Assembly: GCF_964355755.1 (NCBI RefSeq)
Contig: NC_092677.1
Coordinates: 21,362,101-21,426,100 of the forward strand
Reading direction: 5' to 3'
Length of the DNA stretch: 64,000 nucleotides
Source of the DNA: Antedon mediterranea
Lineage: Eukaryota; Echinodermata; Crinoidea; Comatulida; Antedonidae
This document shows, in pieces, positions 52,994 through 64,000 of the stretch. Below the pieces are notes generated by a model. The model searched no databases. It was not told the DNA's origin and was given only the letters and a program-made list of their open reading frames with translations. Position 1 is the first letter of the stretch; the number at the start of each line of letters is the position of its first letter. The translations under genes were made by a program, and so were the position numbers.

Positions 52994-54660
52994 ACGTTTT
53001 AGACCATTTTGTGATTTTCGAAAAAACTTGTTAACATAAAAACACCAAAGTGCTCAGAAAAGCTTCAAATCGCAATTGGAGACGTTTTAAACCATTTTGT
53101 TCATTTCGATGAAACTTGGTTACACAAAAACATCAAATTGCACAAAATGGCTTTATATGGTATGGGAAAACGTTTTAGACCATTTTGAACATTTCGAGAA
53201 AACTTTTTCACACAAAACTTCAAAGTGTACAGAATAGCTTCAAATCGCATTAGAAACCGTTTTAGACCATTTTGAGCATTTCGAAAAAACTTTTTCACAC
53301 AAAACATCAAAGTTTACAAAATAGCTTCAAATCGCATTTGGAGACGTTTTAGACCATTTTGTGATTTTCGAAAAAACTTGTTAACATAAAAACACCAAAG
53401 TGCTCAGAATACCTTCAAATCGCATTTTGAGACGTTTTAGACCATTTTGTGATTTTCGAAAAAACTTGTTAACATAAAAATACCAAAGTGCTCAGAATAC
53501 CTTCAAATCGTGTTTTGAGACGTTTTAGACCATTTTGTGATTTTCGAAAAAACTTGTTAACATAAAAACACCAAAGTGCTCAGAATACCTTCAAATCGCA
53601 TTTGGAGACGTTTTAGACCATTTTGTGATTTTCGAAAAAACTTGTTAACATAAAAACACCAAAGTGCTCAGAAAAGCTTCAAATCGCATTTGGAGACGTT
53701 TTAAACCATTTTGTTCATTTCGATGAAACTTGGTTACACAAAAATATCAAAGAGCACAAAAGTATTTAAAAACGTTTTAGACCATTTTGAGCATTCCGAC
53801 AAAACTTTTTCACACAAAACATCAAAGTGTACAGAATAGCTTTAAATCGCATTTGGAGACGTTTTAGACCATTTTGTAGTTTTCGAAAAAACTTGTTAAC
53901 ATAAAAACACAAAAGAGCTTCAAATCGCATTTGGAGACGTTTTAGACCCTTTTGTGCATTTCGATGAAACTTGGTTACACAAAAACATCAAAGTGCTTAA
54001 AATCACATTAGAAACCGTTTTAGACCATTTTGAGCATTTCGTTAAAACTTTTCACACAAAAACATCAAAGTCCACAAAAAAGCTTAATATCGTATTCAAA
54101 AACGTTTTAGACCATTTTGAGCATTTCGAAAAAACTTTTCCACACGAAACATCAAAGTTTACAAAATAGCTTCAAATCGCATTTGGAGACGTTTTAGACC
54201 ATTTTGTGATTTTCGAAAAAACTTGATAACATAAAAACACCAAAGTGCTCAGAATACCTTCAAATCGTGTTTTGAGACGTTTTAGACCATTTTGTAATTT
54301 TCGAAAAAACTTGTTAACATAAAAACACCAAAGTGCTCAGAATACCTTCACATCGAATTTTGAGACGTTTTAGACCATTTTGTGATTTTCGAAAAAACTT
54401 GTTAACATAAAAACACCAAAGTGCTTAGAAAAGCTTGAAATCGCATTTGGAGACGTTTTAGACCATTTTGTTCATTTCGATGAAACTTGGTTACACAAAA
54501 ACATCAAAGTGCTTAAAATCACATTTTGAGCATTTCGTTAAAACTTTTCACACAAAAACATCAAAGTCCACAAAATAGCTTAATATCGTATTTAAAAACG
54601 TTTTAGACCATTTTGAGCATTTCGAAAAAACTTTTCCACACAAAACATCAAAGTTTACAA
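52994..54660 (+). repeat. Right flank, segment homologous to 5993-7659
   Basis: Offset 47,001 (for example 6100/53101 and 7621/54622). It includes the unusual compressed monomers with GAGCACAAAAGTATTT and CATTCCGAC (6721-6950 and 53722-53951). The right edge is a jump to sequence like that at 5450. Confidence 0.75.
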
Positions 54661-56620
54661 AATAGCTTTAAATCGCATTTGGAGACGTTTTAGACCATTT
54701 TGTTCATTTCGATGAAACAAAAACACAAAAACATCAAATTGCACAAAATGGCTTAATATGATATGGGAAAACGTTTTAGACCATTTTGAACATTTCGTTA
54801 AAAGTTTTCACAAAAAAACATCAAAGTCCACAAAATAGCTTAATATCGTATTTAAAAACGTTTTAGGCCATTTTGAGCATTTCGAAAAAACTTTTTCACA
54901 CAAAACATCCAAGTTTACAAAATAGCTTCAAATCGCATTTGGAGACGTTTTAGACCATTTTGTGATTTTCGAAAAAACTTGTTAACATAAAAACACCAAA
55001 GTGCTCAGAATACCTTCAAATCGCATTTTGAGACGTTTTAGACCATTTTGTGATTTTCGAAAAAACTTGTTAACATAAAAACACCAAAGTGCTCAGAATA
55101 CCTTCAAATCGTATTTTGAGACGTTTTAGACCATTTTGTGATTTTGGAAAAACTTGTTAACATAAAAACACCAAAGTGCTCAGAATACCTTCAAATCGCA
55201 TTTGGAGACGTTTTAGACCATTTTGTGATTTTCGAAAAAACTTGTTAACATAAAAACACCAAAGTGCTCAGAATACCTTCAAATCGCATTTTGAGACGTT
55301 TTAGACCATTTTGTGATTTTCGAAAAAACTTGTTAACATAAAAACACCAAAGTGCTCAGAATACCTTCAAATCGTGTTTTGAGACGTTTTAGACCATTTT
55401 GTGATTTTGGAAAAACTTGTTAACATAAAAACACCAAAGTGCTCAGAATACCTTCAAATCGCATTTGGAGACGTTTTAGACCATTTTGTGATTTTCGAAA
55501 AAACTTGTTAACATAAAAACACCAAAGTGCTCAGAAAAGCTTCAAATCGCAATTGGAGACGTTTTAAACCATTTTGTTCATTTCGATGAAACTTGGTTAC
55601 ACAAAAACATCAAATTGCACAAAATGGCTTAATATGGTATGGGAAAACGTTTTAGACCATTTTGAACATTTCGAGAAAACTTTTTCACACAAAACTTCAA
55701 AGTGTACAGAATAGCTTCAAATCGCATTAGAAACCTTTTTAGACCATTTTGAGCATTTCGAAAAAACTTTTTCACACAAAACATCAAAGTTTACAAAATA
55801 GCTTCAAATCGCATTTGGAGACGTTTTAGACCATTTTGTGATTTTCGAAAAAACTTGTTAACATAAAAACACCAAAGTGCTCAGAATACCTTCAAATCGC
55901 ATTTTGAGACGTTTTAGACCATTTTGTGATTTTCGAAAAAACTTGTTAACATAAAAATACCAAAGTGCTCAGAATACCTTCAAATCGTGTTTTGAGACGT
56001 TTTAGACCATTTTGTGATTTTCGAAAAAACTTAACATAAAAACACCAAAGTGCTCAGAATACCTTCAAATCGCATTTGGAGACGTTTTAGACCATTTTGT
56101 GATTTTCGAAAAAACTTGTTAACATAAAAACACCAAAGTGCTCAGAATACCTTCAAATCGTATTTTGAGACGTTTTAGACAATTTTGTGATTTTCGAAAA
56201 AACTTGTTAACATAAAAACACCAAAGTGCTTAGAAAAGCTTGAAATCGCATTTGGAGACGTTTTAGACCATTTTGTGCATTTCGATGAAACTTGGTTACA
56301 CAAAAACATCAAAGTGCTTAAAATCACATTTTGAGCATTTCGTTAAAACTTTTCACACAAAAACATCAAAGAGTAAAAAATAGCTTAATATCGTATTTAA
56401 AAACGTTTTAGACCATTTTGAGCATTTCGACAAAATTTTTTCACACAAAACATCAAAGTGTACAGAATAGCTTTAAATCGCATTTGGAGACGTTTTAGAC
56501 CATTTTGTTCATTTCGATGAAACAAAAACACAAAAACATCAAATTGCACAAAATGGCTTAATATGATATGGGAAAACGTTTTAGACCATTTTGAACATTT
56601 CGTTAAAAGTTTTCACACAA
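54661..56620 (+). repeat. Right flank, rearranged segment related to 5450-6700
   Basis: It starts with the GATGAAACAAAAACAC landmark at about 54703, then repeats runs of type 2 monomers. Two landmark pairs (54703 and 56514) show that the rare monomer recurs about 1.8 kb apart. Private changes include 54867 A>G, 54910 A>C, 55736 G>T and a CTTAACAT form at 56030 lacking 4 bp of the palindrome. I did not resolve every internal junction. Confidence 0.55.
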
Positions 56621-57443
56621 AAACATCAAAGAGCAAAAAATAGCTTAATATCGTATTTAAAAACGTTTTAGACCATTTTGAGCATTTCGACAAATCTTTT
56701 TCACACAAAACATCAAAGTGTACAGATAAGCTTCAAATCGCATTTGGAGACGTTTTAAACCATTTTGAGCATTTCGATAAAATTTTACACACAAAAACAT
56801 CAAAGTGCACAAAATAGCTTAATATGGTATTTAAAAACGTTTTAGACCATTTTGAGCATTTCAACAAAACTTTTTCTCACAAAACATCAAAGTGTACAGA
56901 ATAGCTTCAAATCGCATTTGGAGACGTTTTAGACCATTTTGTGCATTTCGATGAAACTTGGTTACACAAAAACATCAAAGTGCTTAAAATCACATTTTGA
57001 GCATTTCGTTAAAACTTTTCACACAAAAACATCAAAGTCCACAAAATAGCTTAATATCTTATTTAAAAACGTTTTAGACCATTTTGAGCATTTCGAAAAA
57101 ACTTTTTCACACAAAACATCAAAGTTTACAAAATAGCTTCAAATCGCATTTGGAGACGTTTTAGACCATTTTGTGATTTTCGAAAAAACTTGTTAACATA
57201 AAAACACCAAAGTGCTCAGAATACCTTCAAATCGCATTTGGAGACGTTTTAGACCATTTTGTGATTTTCGAAAAAACTTGTTAACATAAAAACACCAAAG
57301 TGCTTAGAAAAGCTTCAAATCGCATTTGGAGATGTTTTAGACCATTTTGTGCATTTCGATGAAACTTGGTTACACAAAAACATCAAAGTGCTTAAAATCA
57401 CATTTTGAGCATTTCGTTAAAACTTTTCACACAAAAACATCAA
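56621..57443 (+). repeat. Right flank, segment homologous to 14352-15174
   Basis: Offset 42,269 fits three landmarks: GTACAGATAA (14451/56720), ATCTTATTTA (14787/57056) and GATGTTTT (15064/57333). The left junction joins TTCACACAAAAACATC to AAAGAGCAAAAAATAGC. At the right end the offset drops by 496 bp, exactly one cassette, before the 57444 landmark. Confidence 0.7.
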
Positions 57444-60120
57444 AGAGTAATAAATAGCTCAATATCGTATTTAAAAACGTTTTAGACCATTTTGAGCATT
57501 TCGACAAAAATTTTTCAAACAAAACATTAAAGTGTACAGAATAGCTTTAAATCGCATTTGGAGACGTTTTAGACCATTTTGTTCATTTCGATGAAACAAA
57601 AACACAAAAACATCAAATTGCACAAAATGGCTTAATATGATATGGGAAAACGTTTTAGACCATTTTGAACATTTCGTTAAAAGTTTTCACACAAAAATAT
57701 CAAAGTCCACAAAATAGCTTAATATCGTATTTAAAAACGTTTTAGACCATTTTGAGCATTTCGAAAAAACTTTTTCACACAAAACATCAAAGTTTACAAA
57801 ATAGCTTCAAATCGCATTTGGAGACGTTTTAGACCATTTTGTGATTTTCGAAAAAACTTGTTAACATAAAAACACCAAAGTGCTCAGAATACCTTCAAAT
57901 CGCATTTTGAGACGTTTTAGACCATTTTGTGATTTTCGAAAAAACTTGTTAACATAAAAACACCAAAGTGCTCAGAATACCTTCAAATCGCATTTGGAGA
58001 CGTTTTAGACCATTTTGTGATTTTCGTAAAAACTTGTTAACATAAAAACACCAAAGTGCTTAGAAAAGTTTCAAATCGCATTTGGAGACGTTTTAGACCA
58101 TTTTGTTCATTTCGATGAAACTTGGTTACACAAAAACATCAAATTGCACAAAATGGCTTAATATGGTATGGGAAAACGTTTTAGACCATTTTGAACATTT
58201 CGAGAAAACTTTTTCACACAAAACTTCAAAGTGTACAGAATAGCTTCAAATCGCATTAGAAACCGTTTTAGACCATTTTGAGCATTTCGAAAAAACTTTT
58301 TCACACAAAACATCAAAGTTTACAAAATAGCTTCAAATCACATTTGGAGACGTTTTAGACCATTTTGTGATTTTCAAAAAAACTTGTTAACATAAAAACA
58401 CCAAAGTGCTCAGGATACCTTCAAATCGCATTTTGAGACGTTTTAGACCATTTTGTGATTTTCGGAAAAACTTGTTAACATAAAAACACCAAAGTGCTCA
58501 GAATACCTTCAAATCGTATTTTGAGACGTTTTAGACAATTTTGTGATTTTCGAAAAAACTTGTTAACATAAAAACACCAAAGTGCTTAGAAAAGCTTAAA
58601 AAACGCATTTGGAGACGTTTTAGACCATTTTGTGCATTTCGATGAAACTTGGTTACACAAAAACATCAAAGTGTACAGAATAGCTTCAAATCGCATTAGA
58701 AACCGTTTTAGACCATTTTGAGCATTTCGAAAAAACTTTTTCACACAAAACATCAAAGTGTACAAAATAGCTTCAAATCGCATTTGGAGACGTTTTAGAC
58801 AATTTTGTGATTTTCGAAAAAACTTGTTTACATAAAAACACCAAAGTGCTCAGAATAGCTTCCAATCGCATTTTGAGACGTTTTAGACCCTTTTGTGCAT
58901 TTCGATGAAACTTGGTTACACAAAAACATCAAAGTGCTTAAAATCACAGTAGAAACCGTTTTAGACCATTTTGAGCATTTCGTTAAAATTTTTCACAGAA
59001 AAACATCAAAGAGCAAAAAATAGCTTAATATCGTATTTAAAAACGTTTTAGACCATTTTGAGCATTTCGACAAAACTTTTTCACACAAAACATCAAAGTG
59101 TACAGATAAGCTTCAAATCGCATTTGGAGACGTTTTAAACCATTTTGAGCATTTCGATAAAATTTTACACACAAAAACATCAAAGTGCACAAAATAGCTT
59201 AATATGGTATTTAAAAACGTTTTAGACCATTTTGAGCATTTCAACAAAACTTTTTCTCACAAAACATCAAGGTGTACAGAATAGCTTCAAATCGCATTTG
59301 GAGACGTTTTAGACCATTTTGTGCATTTCGATGAAACTTGGTTATACAAAAACATCAAAGTGCTTAAATTCACATTTTGAGCATTTCGTTAAAACTTTTC
59401 ACACAAAAACATCAAAGTCCACAAAATAGCTTAATATCGTATTTAAAAACGTTTTAGACCATTTTGAGAATTTCGAAAAAACTTTTTCACACAAAACATC
59501 AAAGTTTACAAAATAGCTTCAAATCGCATTTGGAGACGTTTTAGACCATTTTGTGATTTTCGAAAAAACTTGTTAACATAAAAACACCAAAGTGCTTAGA
59601 AAAGCTTCAAATCGCATTTGGAGACGTTTTAGACCATTTTTTGCATTTCGATGAAACTTGGTTACAAAAAAACATCAAAGTGCTTAAAATCACATTTTGA
59701 GCATTTCGTTAAAACTTTTCACACAAAAACATCAAAGTCCACAAAATAGCTTAATATCGTATTTAAAAACGTTTTAGACCATTTTGAGCATTTCGAAAAA
59801 ACTTTTCCACACAAAACATCAAAGTTTACAAAATAGCTTCAAATCGCATTTGGAGACGTTTTAGACCATTTTGTGATTTTCGAAAAAACTTGTTAACATA
59901 AAAATACCAAAGTGCTCAGAATACCTTCAAATCGTGTTTTGAGACGTTTTAGACCATTTTGTGATTTTCGAAAAAACTTAACATAAAAACACCAAAGTGC
60001 TCAGAATACCTTCAAATCGCATTTGGAGACGTTTTAGACCATTTTGTGATTTTGGAAAAAACTTGTTAACATAAAAACACCAAAGTGCTTAGAAAAGCTT
60101 CAAATCGCATTTGGAGACGT
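57444..60120 (+). repeat. Right flank, segment homologous to 8060-10736
   Basis: Constant offset of 49,384: 8060/57444, 9202/58586, 10593/59977. It contains a super-unit start at 58615. It ends near 60120, where the sequence switches to that of about 3270. Confidence 0.8.
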
Positions 60121-62870
60121 TTTAGACCATTTTGTGCATTTCGATGAAACTTGGTTACACAAAAACATCAAAGTGCTTAAAATCACTTTTTGAGCATTTC
60201 GTTAAAACTTTTCACACAAAAACATCAAAGAGCAAAAAATAGCTTAATATCGTATTTAAAAACGTTTTAGACCATTTTGAGCATTTCGACAAAACTTTTT
60301 CACACAAAACATCAAAGTGTACAAAATAGCTTCAAATCGCATTTGGAGACGTTTTAGACAATTTTGTGATTTTCGAAAAAACTTGTTTACATAAAAACAC
60401 CAAAGTGCTAAGAATAGCTTCCAATCGCATTTGGAGACGTTTTAGACCCTTTTGTGAATTTCGATGAAACTTGGTTACACAAAAACATCAAAGTGCTTAA
60501 AATCACATTAGAAACCGTTTTAGAACATTTTGAGCATTTCGTTAAAATTTTTCACAGAAAAACATCAAAGAGCAAAAAATAGCTTAATATCGTATTTAAA
60601 AACGTTTTAGACCATTTTGAGCATTTCGACAAAACTTTTTCACACAAAACAACAAAGTGTACAGAATAGCTTCAAATCGCATTTGGAGACGTTTTAACCC
60701 ATTTTGAGCATTTCGATAAAATTTTACACACAAAAACATCAAAGTGCACAAAATAGCTTAATATGGTATTTAAAAACGTTTTAGACCATTTTGAGCATTT
60801 CAACAAAACTTTTTCTCACAAAACATCAAAGTGTACAGAATAGCTTCAAATCGCATTTGGAGACGTTTTAGACCATTTTGTGCATTTCGATGAAACTTGG
60901 TTACACAAAAACATCAAAGTGCTTAAAATCACATTTTGAGCATTTCGTTAAAACTTTTCACACAAAAACATCAAAGTCCACAAAATAGCTTAATATCGTA
61001 TTTAAAAACGTTATAGACCATTTTGAGCATTTCGAAAAAACTTTTCCACACAAAACATCAAAGTTTACAAAATAGCTTCAAATCGCATTTGGAGACGTTT
61101 TAGACCATTTTGTGATTTTCGAAAAAACTTGTTAACATAAAAACACCAAAGTGCTCAGAATACCTTCAAATCGCATTTGGAGACGTTTTAGACCCTTTTG
61201 TGCATTTCGATGAAACTTGGTTACACAAAAACATCAAAGTGCTTAAAATCACATTAGAAACCGTTTTAGACCATTTTGAGCATTTCGTTAAAATTTTTCA
61301 CAGAAAAACATCAAAGAGCAAAAAATAGCTTAATATCGTATTTAAAAACGTTTTAGACCATTTTGAGCATTTCGACAAAACTTTTTCACACAAAACATCA
61401 AAGTGTACAGAATAGCTTCAAATCGCATTTGGAGACGTTTTAACCCATTTTGAGCATTTCGATAAAATTTTACACACAAAAACATCAAAGTGCACAAAAT
61501 AGCTTAATATGGTATTTAAAAACGTTTTAGACCATTTTGAGCATTTCAACAAAACTTTTTCTCACAAAACATCAAAGTGTACAGAATAGCTTCAAATCGC
61601 ATTTGGAGACATTTTAGACCATTTTGTGCATTTCGATGAAACTTGGTTACACAAAAACATCAAAGTGCTTAAAATCACATTTTGAGCATTTCGTTAAAAC
61701 TTTTCACACAAAAACATCAAAGTCCACAAAATAGCTTAATATCGTATTTAAAAACGTTTTAGACCATTTTGAGCATTTCGAAAAAACTTTTCCACACAAA
61801 ACATCAAAGTTTACAAAATAGCTTCAAATCGCATTTGGAGACGTTTTAGACCATTTTGTGATTTTCGAAAAAAACTTGTTAACATAAAAACACCAAAGTG
61901 CTCAGAATACCTTCAAATCGTGTTTTGAGACGTTTTAGACCATTTTGTAATTTTCGAAAAAACTTGTCAACATAAAAACACCAAAGTGCTCAGAATACCT
62001 TCACATCGCATTTTGAGACGTTTTAGACCATTTTGTGATTTTCGAAAAAACTTGTTAACATAAAAACACCAAAGTGCTTAGAAAAGCTTGAAATCGCATT
62101 TGGAGACGTTTTAGACCATTTTGTGAATTTCGATGAAACTTGGTTAAAGTGCTTAAAATCACATTTTGAGCATTTCGTTAAAACTTTTCACACAAAAACA
62201 TCAAAGAGTAAAAAATAGCTTAATATCGTATTTAAAAACGTTTTAGACCATTTTGAGCATTTCGACAAAATTTTTTCACACAAAACATCAAAGTGTACAG
62301 AATAGCTTTAAATCGCATTTGGAGACGTTTTAGACCATTTTGTTCATTTCGATGAAACAAAAACACAAAAACATCAAATTGCACAAAATGGCTTAATATG
62401 ATATGGGAAAACGTTTTAGACCATTTTGAACATTTCGTTAAAAGTTTTCACACAAAAACATCAAAGTCCACAAAATAGCTTAATATCGTATTTAAAAACG
62501 TTTTAGACCAATTTGAGCATTTCGAAAAAACTTTTTCACACAAAACATCAAAGTTTACAAAATAGCTTCAAATTGCATTTGGAGACGTTATAGACCATTT
62601 TGTGATTTTCGAAAAAACTTGTTAACATAAAAACACCAAAGTGCTCAGAATACCTTCAAATCGCATTTTGAGACGTTTTAGACCATTTTATGATTTTCGA
62701 AAAAACTTGTTAACATAAAAACACCAAAGTGCTCAGAATACCTTCAAATCGTGTTTTGAGACGTTTTAGACCATTTTGTGATTTTCGAAAAAACTTGTTA
62801 ACATAAAAACACCAAAGTGCTCAGAATACCTTCAAATCGCATTTGGAGACGTTTTAGACCATTTTGTGAT
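60121..62870 (+). repeat. Right flank, segment homologous to 3266-6015
   Basis: Offset of 56,855 supported by the CACTTTTTGAGC variant (3331/60186), 4158/61013, 4756/61611, the seven-A run (5012/61867) and the 13-bp deletion (5291/62146). Private changes cluster at the end: 61968, 62511, 62574, 62590 and 62690. Confidence 0.8.
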
Positions 62871-64000
62871 TTTCGTAAAAACTTGTTAACATAAAAACAC
62901 CAAAGTGCTTAGAAAAGTTTCAAATCGCATTTGGAGACGTTTTAGACCATTTTGTTCATTTCGATGAAACTTGGTTACACAAAAACATCAAATTGCACAA
63001 AATGGCTTAATATGGTATGGGAAAACGTTTTAGACCATTTTGAACATTTCGAGAAAACTTTTTCACACAAAACTTCAAAGTGTACAGAATAGCTTCAAAT
63101 CGCATTAGAAACCGTTTTAGACCATTTTGAGCATTTCGAAAAAACTTTTTCACACAAAACATCAAAGTTTACAAAATAGCTTCAAATCACATTTGGAGAC
63201 GTTTTAGACCATTTTGTGATTTTCAAAAAAACTTGTTAACATAAAAACACCAAAGTGCTCAGGATACCTTCAAATCGCATTTTGAGACGTTTTAGACCAT
63301 TTTGTGATTTTCGGAAAAACTTGTTAACATAAAAACACCAAAGTGCTCAGAATACCTTCAAATCGTATTTTGAGACGTTTTAGACAATTTTGTGATTTTC
63401 GAAAAAACTTGTTAACATAAAAACACCAAAGTGCTTAGAAAAGCTTAAAAAACGCATTTGGAGACGTTTTAGACCATTTTGTGCATTTCGATGAAACTTG
63501 GTTACACAAAAACATCAAAGTGTACAGAATAGCTTCAAATCGCATTAGAAACCGTTTTAGACCATTTTGAGCATTTCGAAAAAACTTTTTCACACAAAAC
63601 ATCAAAGTGTACAAAATAGCTTCAAATCGCATTTGGAGACGTTTTAGACAATTTTGTGATTTTCGAAAAAACTTGTTTACATAAAAACACCAAAGTGCTC
63701 AGAATAGCTTCCAATCGCATTTTGAGACGTTTTAGACCCTTTTGTGCATTTCGATGAAACTTGGTTACACAAAAACATCAAAGTGCTTAAAATCACAGTA
63801 GAAACCGTTTTAGACCATTTTGAGCATTTCGTTAAAATTTTTCACAGAAAAACATCAAAGAGCAAAAAATAGCTTAATATCGTATTTAAAAACGTTTTAG
63901 ACCATTTTGAGCATTTCGACAAAACTTTTTCACACAAAACATCAAAGTGTACAGATAAGCTTCAAATCGCATTTGGAGACGTTTTAAACCATTTTGAGCA
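62871..64000 (+). repeat. Right edge, segment homologous to 8638-9767
   Basis: Offset of 54,233 (8641/62874 CGTAAAA; 9202/63435). A super-unit start lies at 63464 and the copy is cut by the window end. Confidence 0.8.

Larger units (their letters stand above)
1..64000 (+). repeat. Satellite DNA array, 87-88 bp monomer, fills window
   Basis: The conserved core ACGTTTTAGACCATTTTG recurs every 86-88 bp from the first to the last line; early starts are 34, 121, 207, 294, 381, 469, 557, 645 and 733. All monomers read in the same direction and I found no inverted block. About 750 monomer equivalents are present. One monomer counted by hand has 28 G/C in 88 bases. No unique sequence, mobile element, tRNA or rRNA interrupts it, and both window ends fall inside monomers, so the array continues beyond. 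Restriction sites inside monomers include AAGCTT, GTTAAC, TTCGAA and AACGTT, which should give ladder patterns. I do not recognise the family by name. A centromeric, pericentromeric or knob location is inference from size and layered structure. Confidence 0.97.

Noticed and set aside
53954-54169. Single plus-strand open reading frame of 71 codons
   Set aside because: It lies wholly in satellite monomers and is open only because a TAG is changed by a local substitution (AAAAAAGC instead of AAAATAGC near 54078). The homologous frame near 6953 is closed.
1242-63632. Repeated small open reading frames of 61-84 codons on the minus strand (for example 9202-9399, 13334-13588, 41636-41887, 63435-63632)
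   Set aside because: They are copies of the same satellite monomers. An 87-bp monomer equals 29 codons, so runs of 87-bp monomers stay open by chance while 88-bp monomers shift the frame. They differ in start and length between copies and lack any domain, ribosome-binding or promoter context.
1-64000. CRISPR array
   Set aside because: Neighbouring units are similar along their whole length, with no unique spacers between short identical repeats, and no cas-like gene is present.
1-64000. Telomeric or rDNA spacer repeats
   Set aside because: No TTAGGG- or TTTAGGG-type runs and no rRNA-like sequence were seen; the 87-bp unit has a different composition.

Overview
The whole 64-kb window is one uninterrupted satellite-DNA array. 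I see no gene, RNA gene, transposable element or unique-sequence island in it. The unit is an AT-rich monomer of about 87-88 bp (28 G/C of 88 in one monomer counted by hand). It is always in the same orientation and opens with a conserved core, ACGTTTTAGACCATTTTG. Roughly 750 monomer equivalents are present, and both window ends lie inside the array. This scale of layered tandem repetition suggests eukaryotic nuclear heterochromatin, such as a centromere, pericentromere or heterochromatic knob. The species, and even plant versus animal, cannot be decided from the sequence; I do not recognise the monomer as a named satellite.

The monomers fall into subtypes, told apart by the bases after the core: GAGCATTTCGAAAAAAC (type 1), GTGATTTTCGAAAAAAC (type 2), GTGCATTTCGATGAAAC (type 3) and GAGCATTTCGTTAAAAC (type 4), with rarer variants. 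Subtypes are arranged in higher-order repeats (HORs) at several nested scales: a 408-bp cassette (496 bp with one extra monomer); a 2,060-bp unit of 25 monomer equivalents; larger units of 2,744 and 3,108/3,196 bp; and super-units of 8,712 and 10,719 bp.

Layout. 1-9230 is a diverged left flank whose parts recur at the right end. 9231-19949 and 22694-33412 are copies of a 10,719-bp super-unit, separated by an additional tandem copy of its first 2,744 bp (19950-22693). 33165-41876 and 41877-50588 are two tandem copies of an 8,712-bp block, each with three tandem copies of the 2,060-bp HOR. 50589-64000 is a mosaic right flank made of pieces related to 3-10 kb and 14-15 kb, with more private substitutions, deletions and small duplications. 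The centre is therefore the most homogeneous part and the flanks the most diverged.

No genes work together here. Any function would be structural, for example chromatin or kinetochore assembly, and is inference only. The strongest observations are the datable order of nested amplifications, an amplified 20-bp deletion that removes the monomer core, subtype-specific palindromes at a fixed place in the monomer, and a weak CENP-B-box-like motif in type 3 monomers. All offsets were obtained by matching landmark variants by eye, so block edges can shift within the shared homology at each junction.
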